From Adineta vaga (taxonomy: Eukaryota > Rotifera): a DNA stretch of 64,000 bases. Shown here piece after piece: positions 1 through 11,116 of this stretch. The position numbers and the translations under genes were made by a program. Each line of letters starts with the position of its first letter. Position 1 is the stretch's first letter. The DNA lies in NCBI GenBank assembly GCA_021613535.1, contig CP075492.1:2294001-2358000 (forward strand), in the 5' to 3' direction. Under the pieces are notes generated by a model. It saw only the letters and a list, made by a program, of their open reading frames with translations. It had not been told where the DNA came from and did not search any database.

Positions 1-1411
1 GGAGTACTGTACAAGAATCTACTCCCATTCGCGTCTTTTTTTTTATAAAAATACCATAGATTGACCAATTTCTAAGAGTCATATCTATCACAAAGGCAAT
101 CAAGAAGATCGAGTAATCTATTTCAATCGTTATTTGGTAAACAATTTTTCACTTTCTCCATTGTGATATGTGACGAAAAATCGGTATACACGCGCTTTTC
201 TTTGCTTGTTATACGGTTATGCTTTAATGATTTTACCGTATTTTTCATCATCTTGACGAAAACGCAAAACAAGCGTATTATAATGCATAGAATGTATTTT
301 ATAACGTTGCATTTTCATCAAAAATAAAATCAATAGTGTCGAAAATAGGTGCTTACCATCACATCGATGTTAGAAAAGATGACGAAATCTACAATTGTAC
401 AATGTGTTCCAATTATTCATTCAAAATTATTTTTATCAGATATACTGATTGCGAGTAAATATTTTGAATAGTTTTTTAATTTACATATAATGTATCATAG
501 CTAAATAATAAAATCTTAGTTTTTTTTAAACGATCCAGTTTGAAAAGTTGTATCCAAATTGGATTGATCCATTTCCGACAGTTTACTACCCTAGCTTTAA
601 TATATGATTACATATATGTTTGAAAAAAAACATTTTCGATAATGTGAGTCTTGCCTTTTGAGCTCGAAAATATTTAATAACCTTAAGTTCCTCAACGATG
701 CGGGATGATAGACAGAAGTTTATTTCACAGATAATTTAATTTTCTACTCTCATAGTAGAGCAGAATGAGATACAGAGTCACTTAAGAAAGAGAGACATAA
801 GTAACCTAAACGGTGAATCGTGAAATCCAATTATCCAAATTATTCCTTTAAGTAACATTGACTAACGATAATTTCCTTCGGTCTTAAGTGCAATCATAAA
901 CTTCGACCTATGATTTATACCGTTTGTCCAATGGAGATTCAGGTTTTCAAAGACGCACGATTGAAAGGAGAAATTCTCTCGCTCGTACTATGATCACATT
1001 CACTATCATTAAACGTAACACTCATCTATAAATTTCATTTTAGTGTTAAGATAAAAACGATCACTGCAGAATATTCGAAAATGTCATCGTTCTCAATGCA
1101 GCAGTCACACACCATGTTGTACGACAAAAATAATTGATTGCCAAGTTGATAATCAAATCACCAACATATATTGTAACGACTACCATCCTGAAGATCATTT
1201 TAAAAGTAATTTCTACCAAATCCTCAAAACAAAACAAATAGAAAATTTTGTGAGTATCTGGTTTACAAACAAAACTTTATATTCTTGCGATGATCATTTC
1301 TAAACCTCGGACCTAAATCATTAAAAATCCGAACTGTATCAGGATAGCAGTAAAAATTTCAGAATATTAACAGTTCACAACTAGCACAATATACACGTAA
1401 AACTCTAAGAC
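1..1411. other. AT-rich stretch, no gene seen
   Basis: No open frame longer than about 60 codons and no recognisable protein motif was found on either strand. Base composition is AT-rich with short homopolymer runs, like the other spacers in the window. An exon of a gene lying left of the window cannot be excluded. Confidence 0.5.
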
Positions 1412-1884
1412 GCTTGCTATTAACAGAGGGAAGTGAGGTGTCCATCATTTGTGACGCCCTGGGACTGCTTGCTATTAACAGAGGGAAGTGAGGTGTCCAT
1501 CATTTGTGACGCCCTGGGACTGCTTGCTATTAACAGAGGGAAGTGAGGTGTCCATCATTTGTGACGCCCTGGGACTGCTTGCTATTAACAGAGGAAAGTG
1601 TGGTGTCCATCATTTGTGACGCCCTGGGACTACTTGCTATTAACAGAGGGAAGTGAGGTGTCCATCATTTGTGACGCCCTGGGACTGCTTGCTATTAACA
1701 GAGGAAAGTGTGGTGTCCATCATTTGTGACGCCCTGGGACTACTTGCTATTAACAGAGGGAAGTGAGGTGTCCATCATTTGTGACGCCCTGGGACTGCTT
1801 GCTATTAACAGAGGGAAGAGTGGTGTCCATCATTTGTGACGCCCTGGGACTGCTTGCTATTAACAGAGGGAAGAGTGGTGTCCA
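1412..1884. repeat. 55-bp minisatellite, about 8.6 copies
   Basis: Units start at 1412, 1467, 1522, 1577, 1632, 1687, 1742, 1797 and 1852, an exact 55-bp period. Each contains TTGCTATTAACAGAGG and TTTGTGACGCCCTGGGACT. Copies differ at only a few sites. Units 4 and 6 share a variant (GAGGAAAGTGTGG) and the units after them begin with ACTTG instead of GCTTG, so units 4-7 form a 110-bp higher-order repeat. The last copy runs directly into a G-rich hairpin. 55 nt is not a multiple of 3, so a coding role is unlikely. Confidence 0.95.
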
Positions 1885-1961
1885 GTGGGTGTAGATGTGG
1901 GTGCGGGTGAAGCGAAGAGTATTACCTACACTCACACCTATACCCACACCCACTTACCCAC
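1885..1961. repeat. telomere-like G-rich/C-rich inverted repeat
   Basis: A G-rich arm (GTGGGTGTAGATGTGGGTG, from 1885) is followed after a short spacer by a C-rich arm ending in CCCACACCCAC. Both arms are built from TGTGGG/GGGTGT-like words, the hexamer reported for bdelloid telomeres. It belongs to a dispersed family found at about nine other places in the window. Confidence 0.75.
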
Positions 1962-2765
1962 GCACTAGCTACGACAAGAATACAACAGATATGGCAAGGA
2001 AATGATATTTTTACATTATACAAGTTAAAGATCACAAATAATCAATATAGATTTAAAGAAATACAAGTAAATATTATTAACAGATCTAATAAGAAAACTA
2101 TTTCTTACAACAGATGGCTGAAGGACAACAGGTGTTAAAAACATCTTCAAGGCAAAATATATACTAATACAACAAATATGATAGAGAAATGATGTATGAC
2201 GATATATAATATACAACAAGTAGTATACAGTGAGTATATGTTATAGCAATTTTTAATACAATAATACATAGAATAGAGATCATGAAAAGAAGATTTGATT
2301 TTGTATGTTAGGTGCTTAAATATGAAGAAGACTATTCGATGTATCAATACTAGGAAAATGAAGATATTATAGAGCATGATAATAATAAAAGAAATATATA
2401 CATATCGACCTGTCCACGTAACGGTCCACCAGTGTGAGGAAAACTGATATATGCAATTCGACAAAACCAATATATGCATCTTGTAGAGCATCATCGATAA
2501 CATCGGAAAGTGCATTTTTTTAACTCAATGGATGTATGTTTCTTTAAGAAAAACTTGGTGGTATGAGATGTACTCGAAGGACCACTTACAACTAGGAAAT
2601 ACGTCTTGATTATGTTCTGTTTTTTTTAACAGATGTTATTGTTTCTAAAGTTAATTATGTAACGCACATACTACTTACATGGACCCTTCATTTATGTCAT
2701 TAAATCTGAGATTCATCGTTTCTCAAAAAAAATATTTGCTTTGATAAAGTAGCTCATTTCTCTGT
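1962..2765. other. AT-rich spacer, no gene supported
   Basis: A long minus-strand open frame here (2147-2515) is low-complexity and rich in Phe, Ile and Tyr, with no domain; it looks like chance. Two diverged copies of an AT-rich segment (about 1979-2030 and 2165-2222, sharing AATACAACA and GAAATGAT) suggest an old local duplication. Confidence 0.4.
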
Positions 2766-2932
2766 GTGATTCCGTCACGGAAAATACTCTGTAATTCTTT
2801 TTCTGCCTTATGTAGGAAAGTTTCGATTTAATCGATATATGCTCCAACGCTAGTTTTTCATGCTCTATCAGATGCACTACATTGATTTTTAAAAATCGTT
2901 CGAGTTACTTTGAACGAGCGTGACGGAATCAC
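2766..2932. promoter_or_regulatory. left-flank copies of GTGATTCCGTCACG
   Basis: One copy at 2766-2780 on the plus strand (followed by GG) and one in inverted orientation at 2919-2932. They lie 550-720 bp upstream of the transposase start. Inference: transposase-binding or other subterminal sites. Confidence 0.6.
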
Positions 2933-3485
2933 CAATGACTAATCAATGTTTTCACCTGAATTAGAAAAAAACGATTTTTTCGTATATCATCATACTAATT
3001 AATACTCAAGGCGTGGAGAAGATTCAAGCATCTAATTGATCAATGTGAAAAGTTGCTTTGTGACAGTTATTATGTCATCAAAACATTTGCTTTCAAGAAA
3101 TAAACGCATAACTAGCAACAACTGATATTAGCAACTTTGTTGTCTTCGTTCTATTCTATTTTCTAATATTGAAATAGATCTACCAATCACATAATACTAG
3201 TTTATTCGTTTCTTTCTGTTTTCTTTATTAATTAACCAATACTATTCAAACATACAAGAATATACAAGTGATTGGACCGTTGTATGATTCAAAATTAAAA
3301 TACGAATTCTGTTATAATTTTAGATGAGAAATAAGTTTATTCATATCGATGTATCATTTCTATAACTATTATGTCTAACACATTTTAAAACAACTGAAAT
3401 TATATTCGAACTTTTCAAAAAACGTGTACATATCAGATTTTACTTTGATTTTTTTCCAAATATAATCAATTAATTTTGTCTTAAA

Positions 3486-5657
3486 ATGGTTTTAACAGCA
3501 GCACAACGAGCAAAAAGATATAGAGATAAATTAAAACTTAATCCAAATAAATATCAAGAATTAAAAGAGAAAGACCGTCAACGAAAAATTCGGAAACGAA
3601 CATCGATGACAAATCAGGAAAAAGAACGATATTGTCAAGATCATCGAGAAGCGCAAGAGCGCCACCGGAAAAAAGTAAAAACTACAGTTATAAATGGAAC
3701 CGCATCAAAGTAATTCTAATCAAAAGCTGTTTTTCTAAGTTAATTTTTCTCTTTTAGTTCTGCATATAAAACAAAACAAACACTTGCAAAAGCTGTGAAA
3801 AAGGTTTTACGTGTATTACCGAATACTGTGGATAAGCAAAAGCAAGTATTGCAACGTGTTAGTGAAGATTTAGGTATAACATCAAAAAAGAAACATGTAC
3901 GAATACAATCACACATACATCCTTCAATTGCAAAAATGGTACAAGATTTTTATAAATTAGATTCGATCTCATGGCAAGCACCTGGCAAACGTGATGTTAA
4001 AGTTGTTAAAGAAAATGGGGTTAAAGTGAAATATCAAAAAAAGCATTTATTATTTAATATACGCGAAGTATATGAGTTGTTCATGCAAGAACATCATAGT
4101 AAGTAGACAAACCGACACTTTGAAATTTTATTAATGATATTAAAATAAACTCAAACAAATTTCTTTTCAGTGGAATTGGGTTGCTAAATATACAAAAAAA
4201 ATTTATCATCTATTATTTACTATCTTTTTTGTAATTTCTACATTGAAGTTATTTTATTTTTCATAATATAGATGTATCAATTAGCCGTTCATCGTTTGCA
4301 AAACTACGGCCAAAATACGTTTTGTACCAACGAACTCTAGCACATAGAGCTTGTTTATGTGTGATACATGAAAATACTAATCTTATGATAAATGTATTAT
4401 CAAAAGAAATCAATGGTTTACGAGATGATTTGCGTGAGTTCACATCGAAAATGGTATGTAAAGACGATAATGAAGCTTGTATGATGTCTAGGTGCCAACA
4501 TTGTAAACAAAATTTTAAAAATCATATCATGCAAAATATTTTGGACAAGAAAAAATCAATCAAATGGTATCAGTGGATTACGGATACTGGTCGAGTGGAG
4601 AAACAAGAATTTTCAGGTAAAAATAAACTTTTTATTTTGTTCTTCAGTAGGTGTGTATGACACTTTTTTTTACAGGAACAGTGCTTCAATGTGTTAAGGT
4701 CTTACAAAGCAAAATATCTCAATATCTATGTCATGTATTCATAAAACGAAAACAAAGCACGTATTTCGAGTATATTAAAGACAATGCAGATGATTCAGTT
4801 GTAGTGTGCCAGGTGGATTATTCAGAAAATTTTACCCTTCAACATCAAGATCAAATACAATCAGCTCATTGGTCCAAGAAGCAGGTGTCTTTATTTACAG
4901 CATATACATGGATGGGTGGTAGTGATGGTGAAGGTTTTTCATTCGGTTTTGTCTCAAACTCGACAGACCACGATAAATATTCGGTCATTACTTGCTTGGA
5001 GATTTTGATTGGAGAAATTACGAGTATTATGCCTGATGTTCAAGAAATTATCTTCTTTTCAGATGGTGCTGCGTCTCAATTTAAAAATCGTTTTATTCTA
5101 CACCACTTAACAACTATGATGGACAAAACGGACATCAATATCAGCTGGAACTACTTTAGTTCATCACACGGCAAAGGAGTTGTTGATTCAATTGGTGGTA
5201 CTCTTAAGAGACTCGTTTGGTCTGAAATTTTAGCTGGTGCTCGTGTTACATCTGCTAAAGATTTTGTTGATATTTGTCATCGAAAGACAAAAACAATTAT
5301 TGTTGGTCTTGTACAACAAGCTCAATTCGATGTAACTCGTCTATTACTTGAAAAATCATTCGAAAAAACTGTTAGCGTGCCGAATATTCGACAACAACAT
5401 TATATTAATGTTTTACACAAAGATGTTATTGAATATGCTCTGTATTCGACGAGAGACGAAAAGTATGTATTTCGTTTTTGACATTTTTTTGTAATTTTTT
5501 TTCTTAAAAAGTACTTATTTTTATATTATTCGTGTATAAAGATCTTATTAGATAGATTTCATATCCAATTAAAAAACAAACCTATGTATATACTTATTTT
5601 TATCTCTATTTTTTTGTTAACAAAGAAGTGATGCTTTTGTATTATTACAGGTGTTAG
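3486..5657 (+). CDS. DDE-type transposase-like protein, five exons, intact
   Basis: Exons read as 3486-3709, 3758-4098, 4272-4616, 4676-5462 and 5651-5657. Phases match at every junction and give about 567 residues. If the last splice is not used, the frame stops at 5481. The N-terminus is very basic (AQRAKRYRDKLK), followed by a Cys/His-containing region (CQHCKQNF). The C-terminal half has an RNase H-like layout with three candidate acidic residues: VCQVDYSENF, then FFSDGAASQFKNR, then SHGKGVVDSIGG followed by LKR. This HGKG/GG arrangement occurs in a family of unnamed animal transposase-like proteins; I cannot assign it to a named superfamily. A decoy acceptor lies inside intron 2; using it would give an early stop. 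No lesion is visible, so the copy could be young or active. Confidence 0.75.
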
Positions 5658-5770
5658 AAATAGTTTTATTGTTTTTTATGTGTCATATGATGCTTCTATC
5701 TTAACCTCCATGAACCTATCTTGATGTTTCGAATAAAAAAAAAATCAGTAAATTTCAACATTTTTAAACT

Positions 5771-6161
5771 GTGATTCCGTCACGGAAAAAAGTGATTCCG
5801 TCACGAAGCATTTTTCTGACTGTAAAGCCATGTTGTTCTATACTTTAATTTTGTTCATTCCTGTGGGTAGCTAGTCATAGGGGCTATAACTTTTATATAC
5901 AAAAGTTTTTTGTTACACTTACAGTTTCGCTAAACTTTTCAACTCTTGTCATGGTGATGGAAACGCATTACCATTTTTGCTGATTCCGTCACGGGCATAT
6001 TTTTCAATTTTAAACTTATAAAAGCAGAACGAAATCTGATGAAACTTTTGTGAGATGTAGGGCTAGGTAGCTCATATATCTTACAGAAGTAATCAACTTT
6101 AGCCGATTAGAATGTGCTGAGATATTGAGAAGACAAGAGGAAAAAACGTGATTCCGTCACG
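5771..6161. promoter_or_regulatory. right-flank copies of GTGATTCCGTCACG
   Basis: Copies at 5771-5785, 5792-5805, 5981-5994 (first base changed) and 6148-6161. The first two are nearly adjacent, about 21 bp start to start. They begin 110 bp after the last transposase exon. Same interpretation as the left-flank copies: candidate subterminal binding sites. Confidence 0.6.
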
Positions 6162-7875
6162 CTTGGATAGGTCGATATAATAATTAGGACGAAACTAACG
6201 AGAGAACCGATGCAACTGATTAATCGATATATTAGTTAAATATAGTGGACCTAGGGTTATTCACTATGCTGATTCCGAATATCATTATCATATTTGCCGA
6301 TAGGTATCCAGAGACGCGGATTCTGGAAAACTCGTCTCCTATTAAAAAATTTCTTTTTTCAAACTGATTCTTTTGTTGTCCCAGATGATAGAGAATGTCG
6401 AGTAAACTACTGAAACCTATTTTTCGTTCATTGAAAGAAGCTTTGAAACCACAGAAAACTGTTGTTCACTACATAAAAGTGAAAGAAAATATGTATATAT
6501 AAGAAAAAGGAAAAATAGAGATAAAAGAAATGAAACTGATGACTATATGTGCCATCTAATGATCCGGTAAGTGGAAAATAGATCTAGAGGGTGTGGGTGT
6601 GCTCTGTAAAAAAAAGCGTATTTTCATGAACTCTTGCACTTAAATTTTTTTTTGCAACAACACTTCAAGGATATCTCTTGAAAGAAAGAACTAGTGAGAG
6701 GTCTATTAGCTAGTGGGTACATGAGTAAAAAGATTTTTGAAAAAGAAAAGGGAAGAATAGGTTATCTGATGGTTTGTTGATATACGTTTATGCAAAAAAA
6801 CGGTTTTGTAATCTACACTTTAAAGTAGATAGCTCTATGTTCACTGAACAACCGTTTATTTTTCTACCAACATGAGTAGATTGTTTCTTGGTAGTATCAT
6901 TAGGATTTATTGTTCTACGAACAAAGATAGAACCTTGAACGTTACCTCCACACTGGTATTTTGTGCTACGTTTGCAGAGGAAAGGTTTATTGTTCTGCTT
7001 CATAAGGTTGATTCACCCACGTTTTCGAAAAAAGGATTGATTCTTCGACGATCATAATTAATAGGTAAATGATGAATCGAGAGTAGTATTTTACCGTACG
7101 TATTTAGATTATATTATCGTACGCACACAGCAGAAGGGTTGTGTAATATGCGACATTACCATTAATAATCACGCTGGTCAAATAGAAAGGTTGATTATTC
7201 TACAACGTCACCATTGATGATCATACACGTCGAATAGAAGGGTAGATCATTCTACGACATAACCATTGATGATAATACATCTGGAAAAAAAGATTGCTCA
7301 TTCTAAGATTGTAGTTGAACATATATTGTGAATGTATATTGAGCATCAAATAACAATGTATGTTTAGATGTTGATTACTATATACTGATAATAAAAATGA
7401 TCTCAATTTTTAAGATCATACAGATAATATTGATCAATAAAAGTATAGTACTGAAATATCCTCTGGCTATTGAAAAGTTTATTAAAACAGTTTTCTTTTA
7501 ATTCTCTAAGATAATATCATTAAAATATGATATAGATTGATTTCTAGAGTAAATTCGATATAAGATATCTGATATTTTATTAGAGTCATTTCGATGTTAT
7601 ACACTGATGACTCCATCTATCACACATATATAATAGAGATAGGATAAAAAAATACGTATACAGTCCACATAGTCAATTTAGTTGTTTATCTGATGTAACA
7701 GAGAGAGAAAGTGAATGATAAAGGCAATTTTACTGAAAGTTAAAATCGTTTTTTAGAGTTATTTTAATACAATAAGATGAACAATTGAGGATCTGGTGTA
7801 GAAATATAGATAAAATGATTATATTTCCTTTAATAAAATCACGATTTTTATATTTTTAGATTATCTTAAGATTGC
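6162..7875. other. spacer with degenerate repeats, no gene supported
   Basis: No protein-like frame was found. A single G-rich word (GAGGGTGTGGGTGTG, near 6587) resembles one arm of the telomere-like hairpins. The stretch 6860-7320 repeatedly uses words such as ATTCTACGAC and GGTTGATTATTC, suggesting a decayed minisatellite. Confidence 0.4.
7158..7313. repeat. degenerate 52-bp tandem repeat, about three copies
   Basis: ACCATT recurs at 7158, 7210 and 7262, each followed by AAT/GATGAT(C/A)AT and later by a GATTATTCT/GATCATTCT-like word. Copies are well diverged. Similar words appear upstream to about 6860, so the original array was longer. Confidence 0.5.
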
Positions 7876-8298
7876 ATGATGAATTGGTCTTCTCAACAGG
7901 TTCTCCAGTGGTGTCAATCGTTTATCACCGACAATTCAATTTTATCTCGGTTCGAAGGTCAATTAATTGATTTAGTTATTAAAAACAAACAGTTCTTTTT
8001 CAAAATACGTCGATTATTGTTTTTTCTTAAAGTACCTTTACATCATAGTGTAATAGACACCAACGTGTCATTCAGTACCTTTACAAACATTTGTTTACTT
8101 TCTTTTCACATAGACTACTTTCTCCTTTTTCTTCGTATAGTAAATATGCGTGCGCAGAGGAAAAGAATCTTCATATTTGAATCGGGTCGTATTTCTATTG
8201 GTGTACAATTATTATACCTTACTCTACGTATCATCTCGATTTTAAAGTCGTTTTTCTTCCAAATTATTAAAAGAAAAGTAATTAAAGAGATTAATTAA
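7876..8298 (+). pseudogene. possible SAM-domain exon fragment
   Basis: The first ~33 codons after ATG ATG AAT TGG resemble the start of a SAM domain: a leading Trp-Ser, a V-L-Q-W core, then F-E-G-Q-L-I-D where SAM domains have F-x-x-x-x-I-D-G. After about 7975 the frame becomes hydrophobic low-complexity sequence with no SAM continuation, so a splice site or a break is likely. No partner exon was recognised. This could also be chance similarity. Confidence 0.25.
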
Positions 8299-8351
8299 CT
8301 TATTTTTCGATAGTTATCAAATAATTGTTTGTAGAAAAGCTATGTCTTCAT

Positions 8352-10282
8352 TTATTTGTTCCTTATGTTGCGATGTTCATGAATTCTCAACCTTTCTGAA
8401 ATTTTGTCGTCATATACCTTTTCTCTTTGCTGCCGAAGTATTTGAGCCCATCTTGGATTGTTGAATATGATCAAACAATATTGCCGATTGTTCTTTTCCG
8501 GTTGACTCTTATCGATCTTTTGTTCATCACAATCTTCCATCGTGGACGAATTACTATCATCGGAAACATGTGTTGATCGTTCTTTCAATAAATTCATCAT
8601 AATCTGATCTGAAGTCCACCAATCAGATGCCATCAGTGTGTTGTAAATTAATCTAGAATATTTGAATATAATCATATCATTTCTATATACTCTTCTATGT
8701 TTGCCCTATGTCACAAACTGCCTAGACTATATATGTATTCAATAATGTTTCGAAAACTATAAATATAGATATATATACACAATAGCTACAAGAGATCAAT
8801 AAAAGATTATATACAAAAAATGAATTCACTACATATACATTAAAAATCTGGTCATATATCATGCATATCGAAAACTAAATGAATTGGATATGATTGTCGA
8901 GTATGCCGAAGATACGTTCGAATACTTTGTTGAATTTGATATCGAACTGTATTATATAACAGCCGTTCATGTTCATCTGTAGACGCAGCTCCAAAATGAA
9001 CGAGTACACCTGGTATAAACATTGATCCATGTTGTGACTGATGACAACAAGTCTACATTAAATAAAAAACATAAGAGAGTTTGTTTTCATTTAATAATAC
9101 CTCATCGAATCCTTGATATCGCGCTGTACGTTGTGTCAAATGTGGATAGTTTGTGATCGTAATGATGAAATATGGATATGGCACGTGAATATGTGATGAC
9201 GGACATGAAAAGGCCATAAATATTATCAATACTATTAAAAATCGGTGATCTACAACAAACAGTAATATATTTTTTTTGCTCGACGGATTGATGTTCTTTG
9301 AAGGGTATCACGTATTTTTTCATAGAGATAAGCATAAATACAACAAAGGATAATCACATGCACACATACACCATCAAGATGACGATAAAAAAAAGATTAT
9401 GTTCGATGACGTGATAAATCTATATCAGACATATTGAAGACATATTGAATCGGATAAGATCGTTGAGTTCGAGAAAGATAATCTCGAGTAGCATCTCGTA
9501 ATTCAATTTGTAAGAGTGCAGTTTAAAGTTGTTCACGGTCAGTATTGTATGTTGCTGTATCGCTGCCAATTGTAACACTGTTTCGAAGTATATCATTGTT
9601 CTATAATATATATGTATATATATATATATATATACAATACAGTATGTTCACAATGATTTTTCATTTCAAAAGTATATACTAGCTTAAAGGCTCATTTAGA
9701 TTAAATAATTGAAATCGAAAATAAATGTACTATTCATACAACACACTGAATCTATGGCTAACTTATGTCTTGTAGATTACGTGATAATCAGATACTAGTC
9801 GTTGTAATAACTCTTGATTATTGGTTAAAATAATCACAAATTGTCGTGGCGGATTATTTGTTGCTAGAGAATTTGGTGACGAAGATGATAACGCTGCATC
9901 TGTATTATTACGAAGACGTTTTGATAAAGACATTGATAAAATTGTTTGTTTTTCTTCTCGCTAGTTTTATATCTAGAATAAAGTTTGACATCATATTCTA
10001 TTATGCTAAAAAAAACTTCGTTCGACAGATAGAGATCAATTTATTTTCAAATGTTATAAGACGTTTCATAACATAAAAAAACGTTGTAGTAGCAGTATGG
10101 TTATTCATTCAACGAATAATCCACTGATGATGTTGAACATTTGTCAAGACAATAGGACGAGAACGCTTAGGTTGAGCCTTGCTAGTATCGTTCCAATCCA
10201 TAAAAAATGGATAATTTATAAATTTCTTCTTATTTTTTCGTTGTTCATCAGAAGACCAATTCGATAGTGAAGGATACCATTG
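8352..10282 (-). pseudogene. eroded multi-exon gene of unknown function with an internal duplication
   Basis: Several minus-strand segments look like real exons in order: about 10282-10110 (ends at a stop), 9940-9790, 9600-9410, 9248-9102, 9053-8865 and the open frame 8675-8352. Plausible GT-AG junctions exist, for example an intron between 9102 and 9053. Two segments are paralogous: one contains RTQRSYPIQYVFNMSDI and the other RHTRQSYPIHLVFDMHDI, each preceded by a T-D-x-E/H-x-x-L-like run. The first has an in-frame TAA, and no continuous start-to-stop model could be built. The family is not recognised. The hAT-like end at 10283 abuts the most upstream exon, so that insertion may have cut the gene. 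Confidence 0.4.
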
Positions 10283-10520
10283 CAGGGGTGTCAGCGTTCC
10301 TCGTTCCCAAGCGTTCGATTCTCAAGAACGGAACGGATTCCAAACTACATTTTATAGTACTTTTTCGTACATAGTTAAGTTTCTGACACATAGTTATCCA
10401 CATATTAAACGAAAAGATTATCCGTTCTCAGAACGGCGAATGGGGAACGGGGAGTAGCGTTCCCATTCCTAGAACGCGGAACGCCACTTGCGTTCCCCGT
10501 TCTCAGAACGGGAACGCATA
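10283..10520. repeat. GC-richer block of inverted GGAACG/CGTTCC words
   Basis: This block stands out from the AT-rich surroundings. CGTTCC, GGAACG and GTTCTCAGAACGG recur in both orientations, including a near-palindrome at about 10492-10517 (CGTTCCCCGTTCTCAGAACG). It directly follows the hAT-like terminus, so it is probably subterminal sequence of that element. Confidence 0.6.
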
Positions 10521-11116
10521 TTATATTTCAACATTCTACGAACGATGAATATAAAATAAAATTTATATAACTAGACTGTTGGGATTTGAGATCAGTTTAA
10601 TACTGTGAAAGTGATATTCAAGATTTGTAATGTGAAGTTTTCACTGAAAAAGAACAGATGATTAAAATTTTATAATCAAAGTGATGAAAAAATGTCGAAA
10701 ATCTATTTTGTAAATAAAACGAGGTATTGACTCCCTCATAGAATTACGACCACTTAATGTAATATTTAGTTAATTGAATAATCAATACTGAATCAAAAGT
10801 GAAAAAAACATTTTCTCGAAATACAGATCAAATTTCATGTACATGTGTACGAAAGGAAAAAGAAAGAAAGAATGAAAATGAAATGAACAGAATAATTGAT
10901 TATATATGTTTGTTTATATATCCAACGGTATTTTCGTTTCGTTCTGCTCGCTCATTACGGACGGCAATTGAACGACAATTCATTATATATCATTTTGCAC
11001 TTAATTGCCCTTGAACTATATACTTTTTTTTTCACATATTCAACTAAACAAAATAGTTTCTTCTACTTTGCCGAAATAACTTTTCAATTGTTTAATCTTT
11101 TTTTGGCCTTTTGAAA

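Larger units (their letters stand above)
2766..6161 (+). mobile_element. DDE-type DNA transposon with motif-bearing flanks (ends approximate)
   Basis: An intact multi-exon transposase-like gene lies between two flanks that both carry the motif GTGATTCCGTCACG: two copies on the left and four on the right. The motif has internal dyad symmetry (GTGA...TCAC). No clean match was found elsewhere in the window. The coordinates given are the outermost motif copies; the true ends were not located and neither terminal inverted repeats nor a target duplication could be defined by eye. Calling it a transposon rests on the encoded protein and on the motif clustering. Confidence 0.6.

Noticed and set aside
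1412-1884. CRISPR-like array
   Set aside because: Units are contiguous 55-bp repeats with no unique spacers, in a eukaryotic context; it is a minisatellite.
2147-2515. 122-codon minus-strand frame
   Set aside because: Low-complexity hydrophobic composition, no family, no splice partners.
4164-4190. Acceptor TTTTCAG inside intron 2 of the DDE transposase
   Set aside because: Using it leads to a stop within six codons; the acceptor at 4271 restores a long family-like frame.
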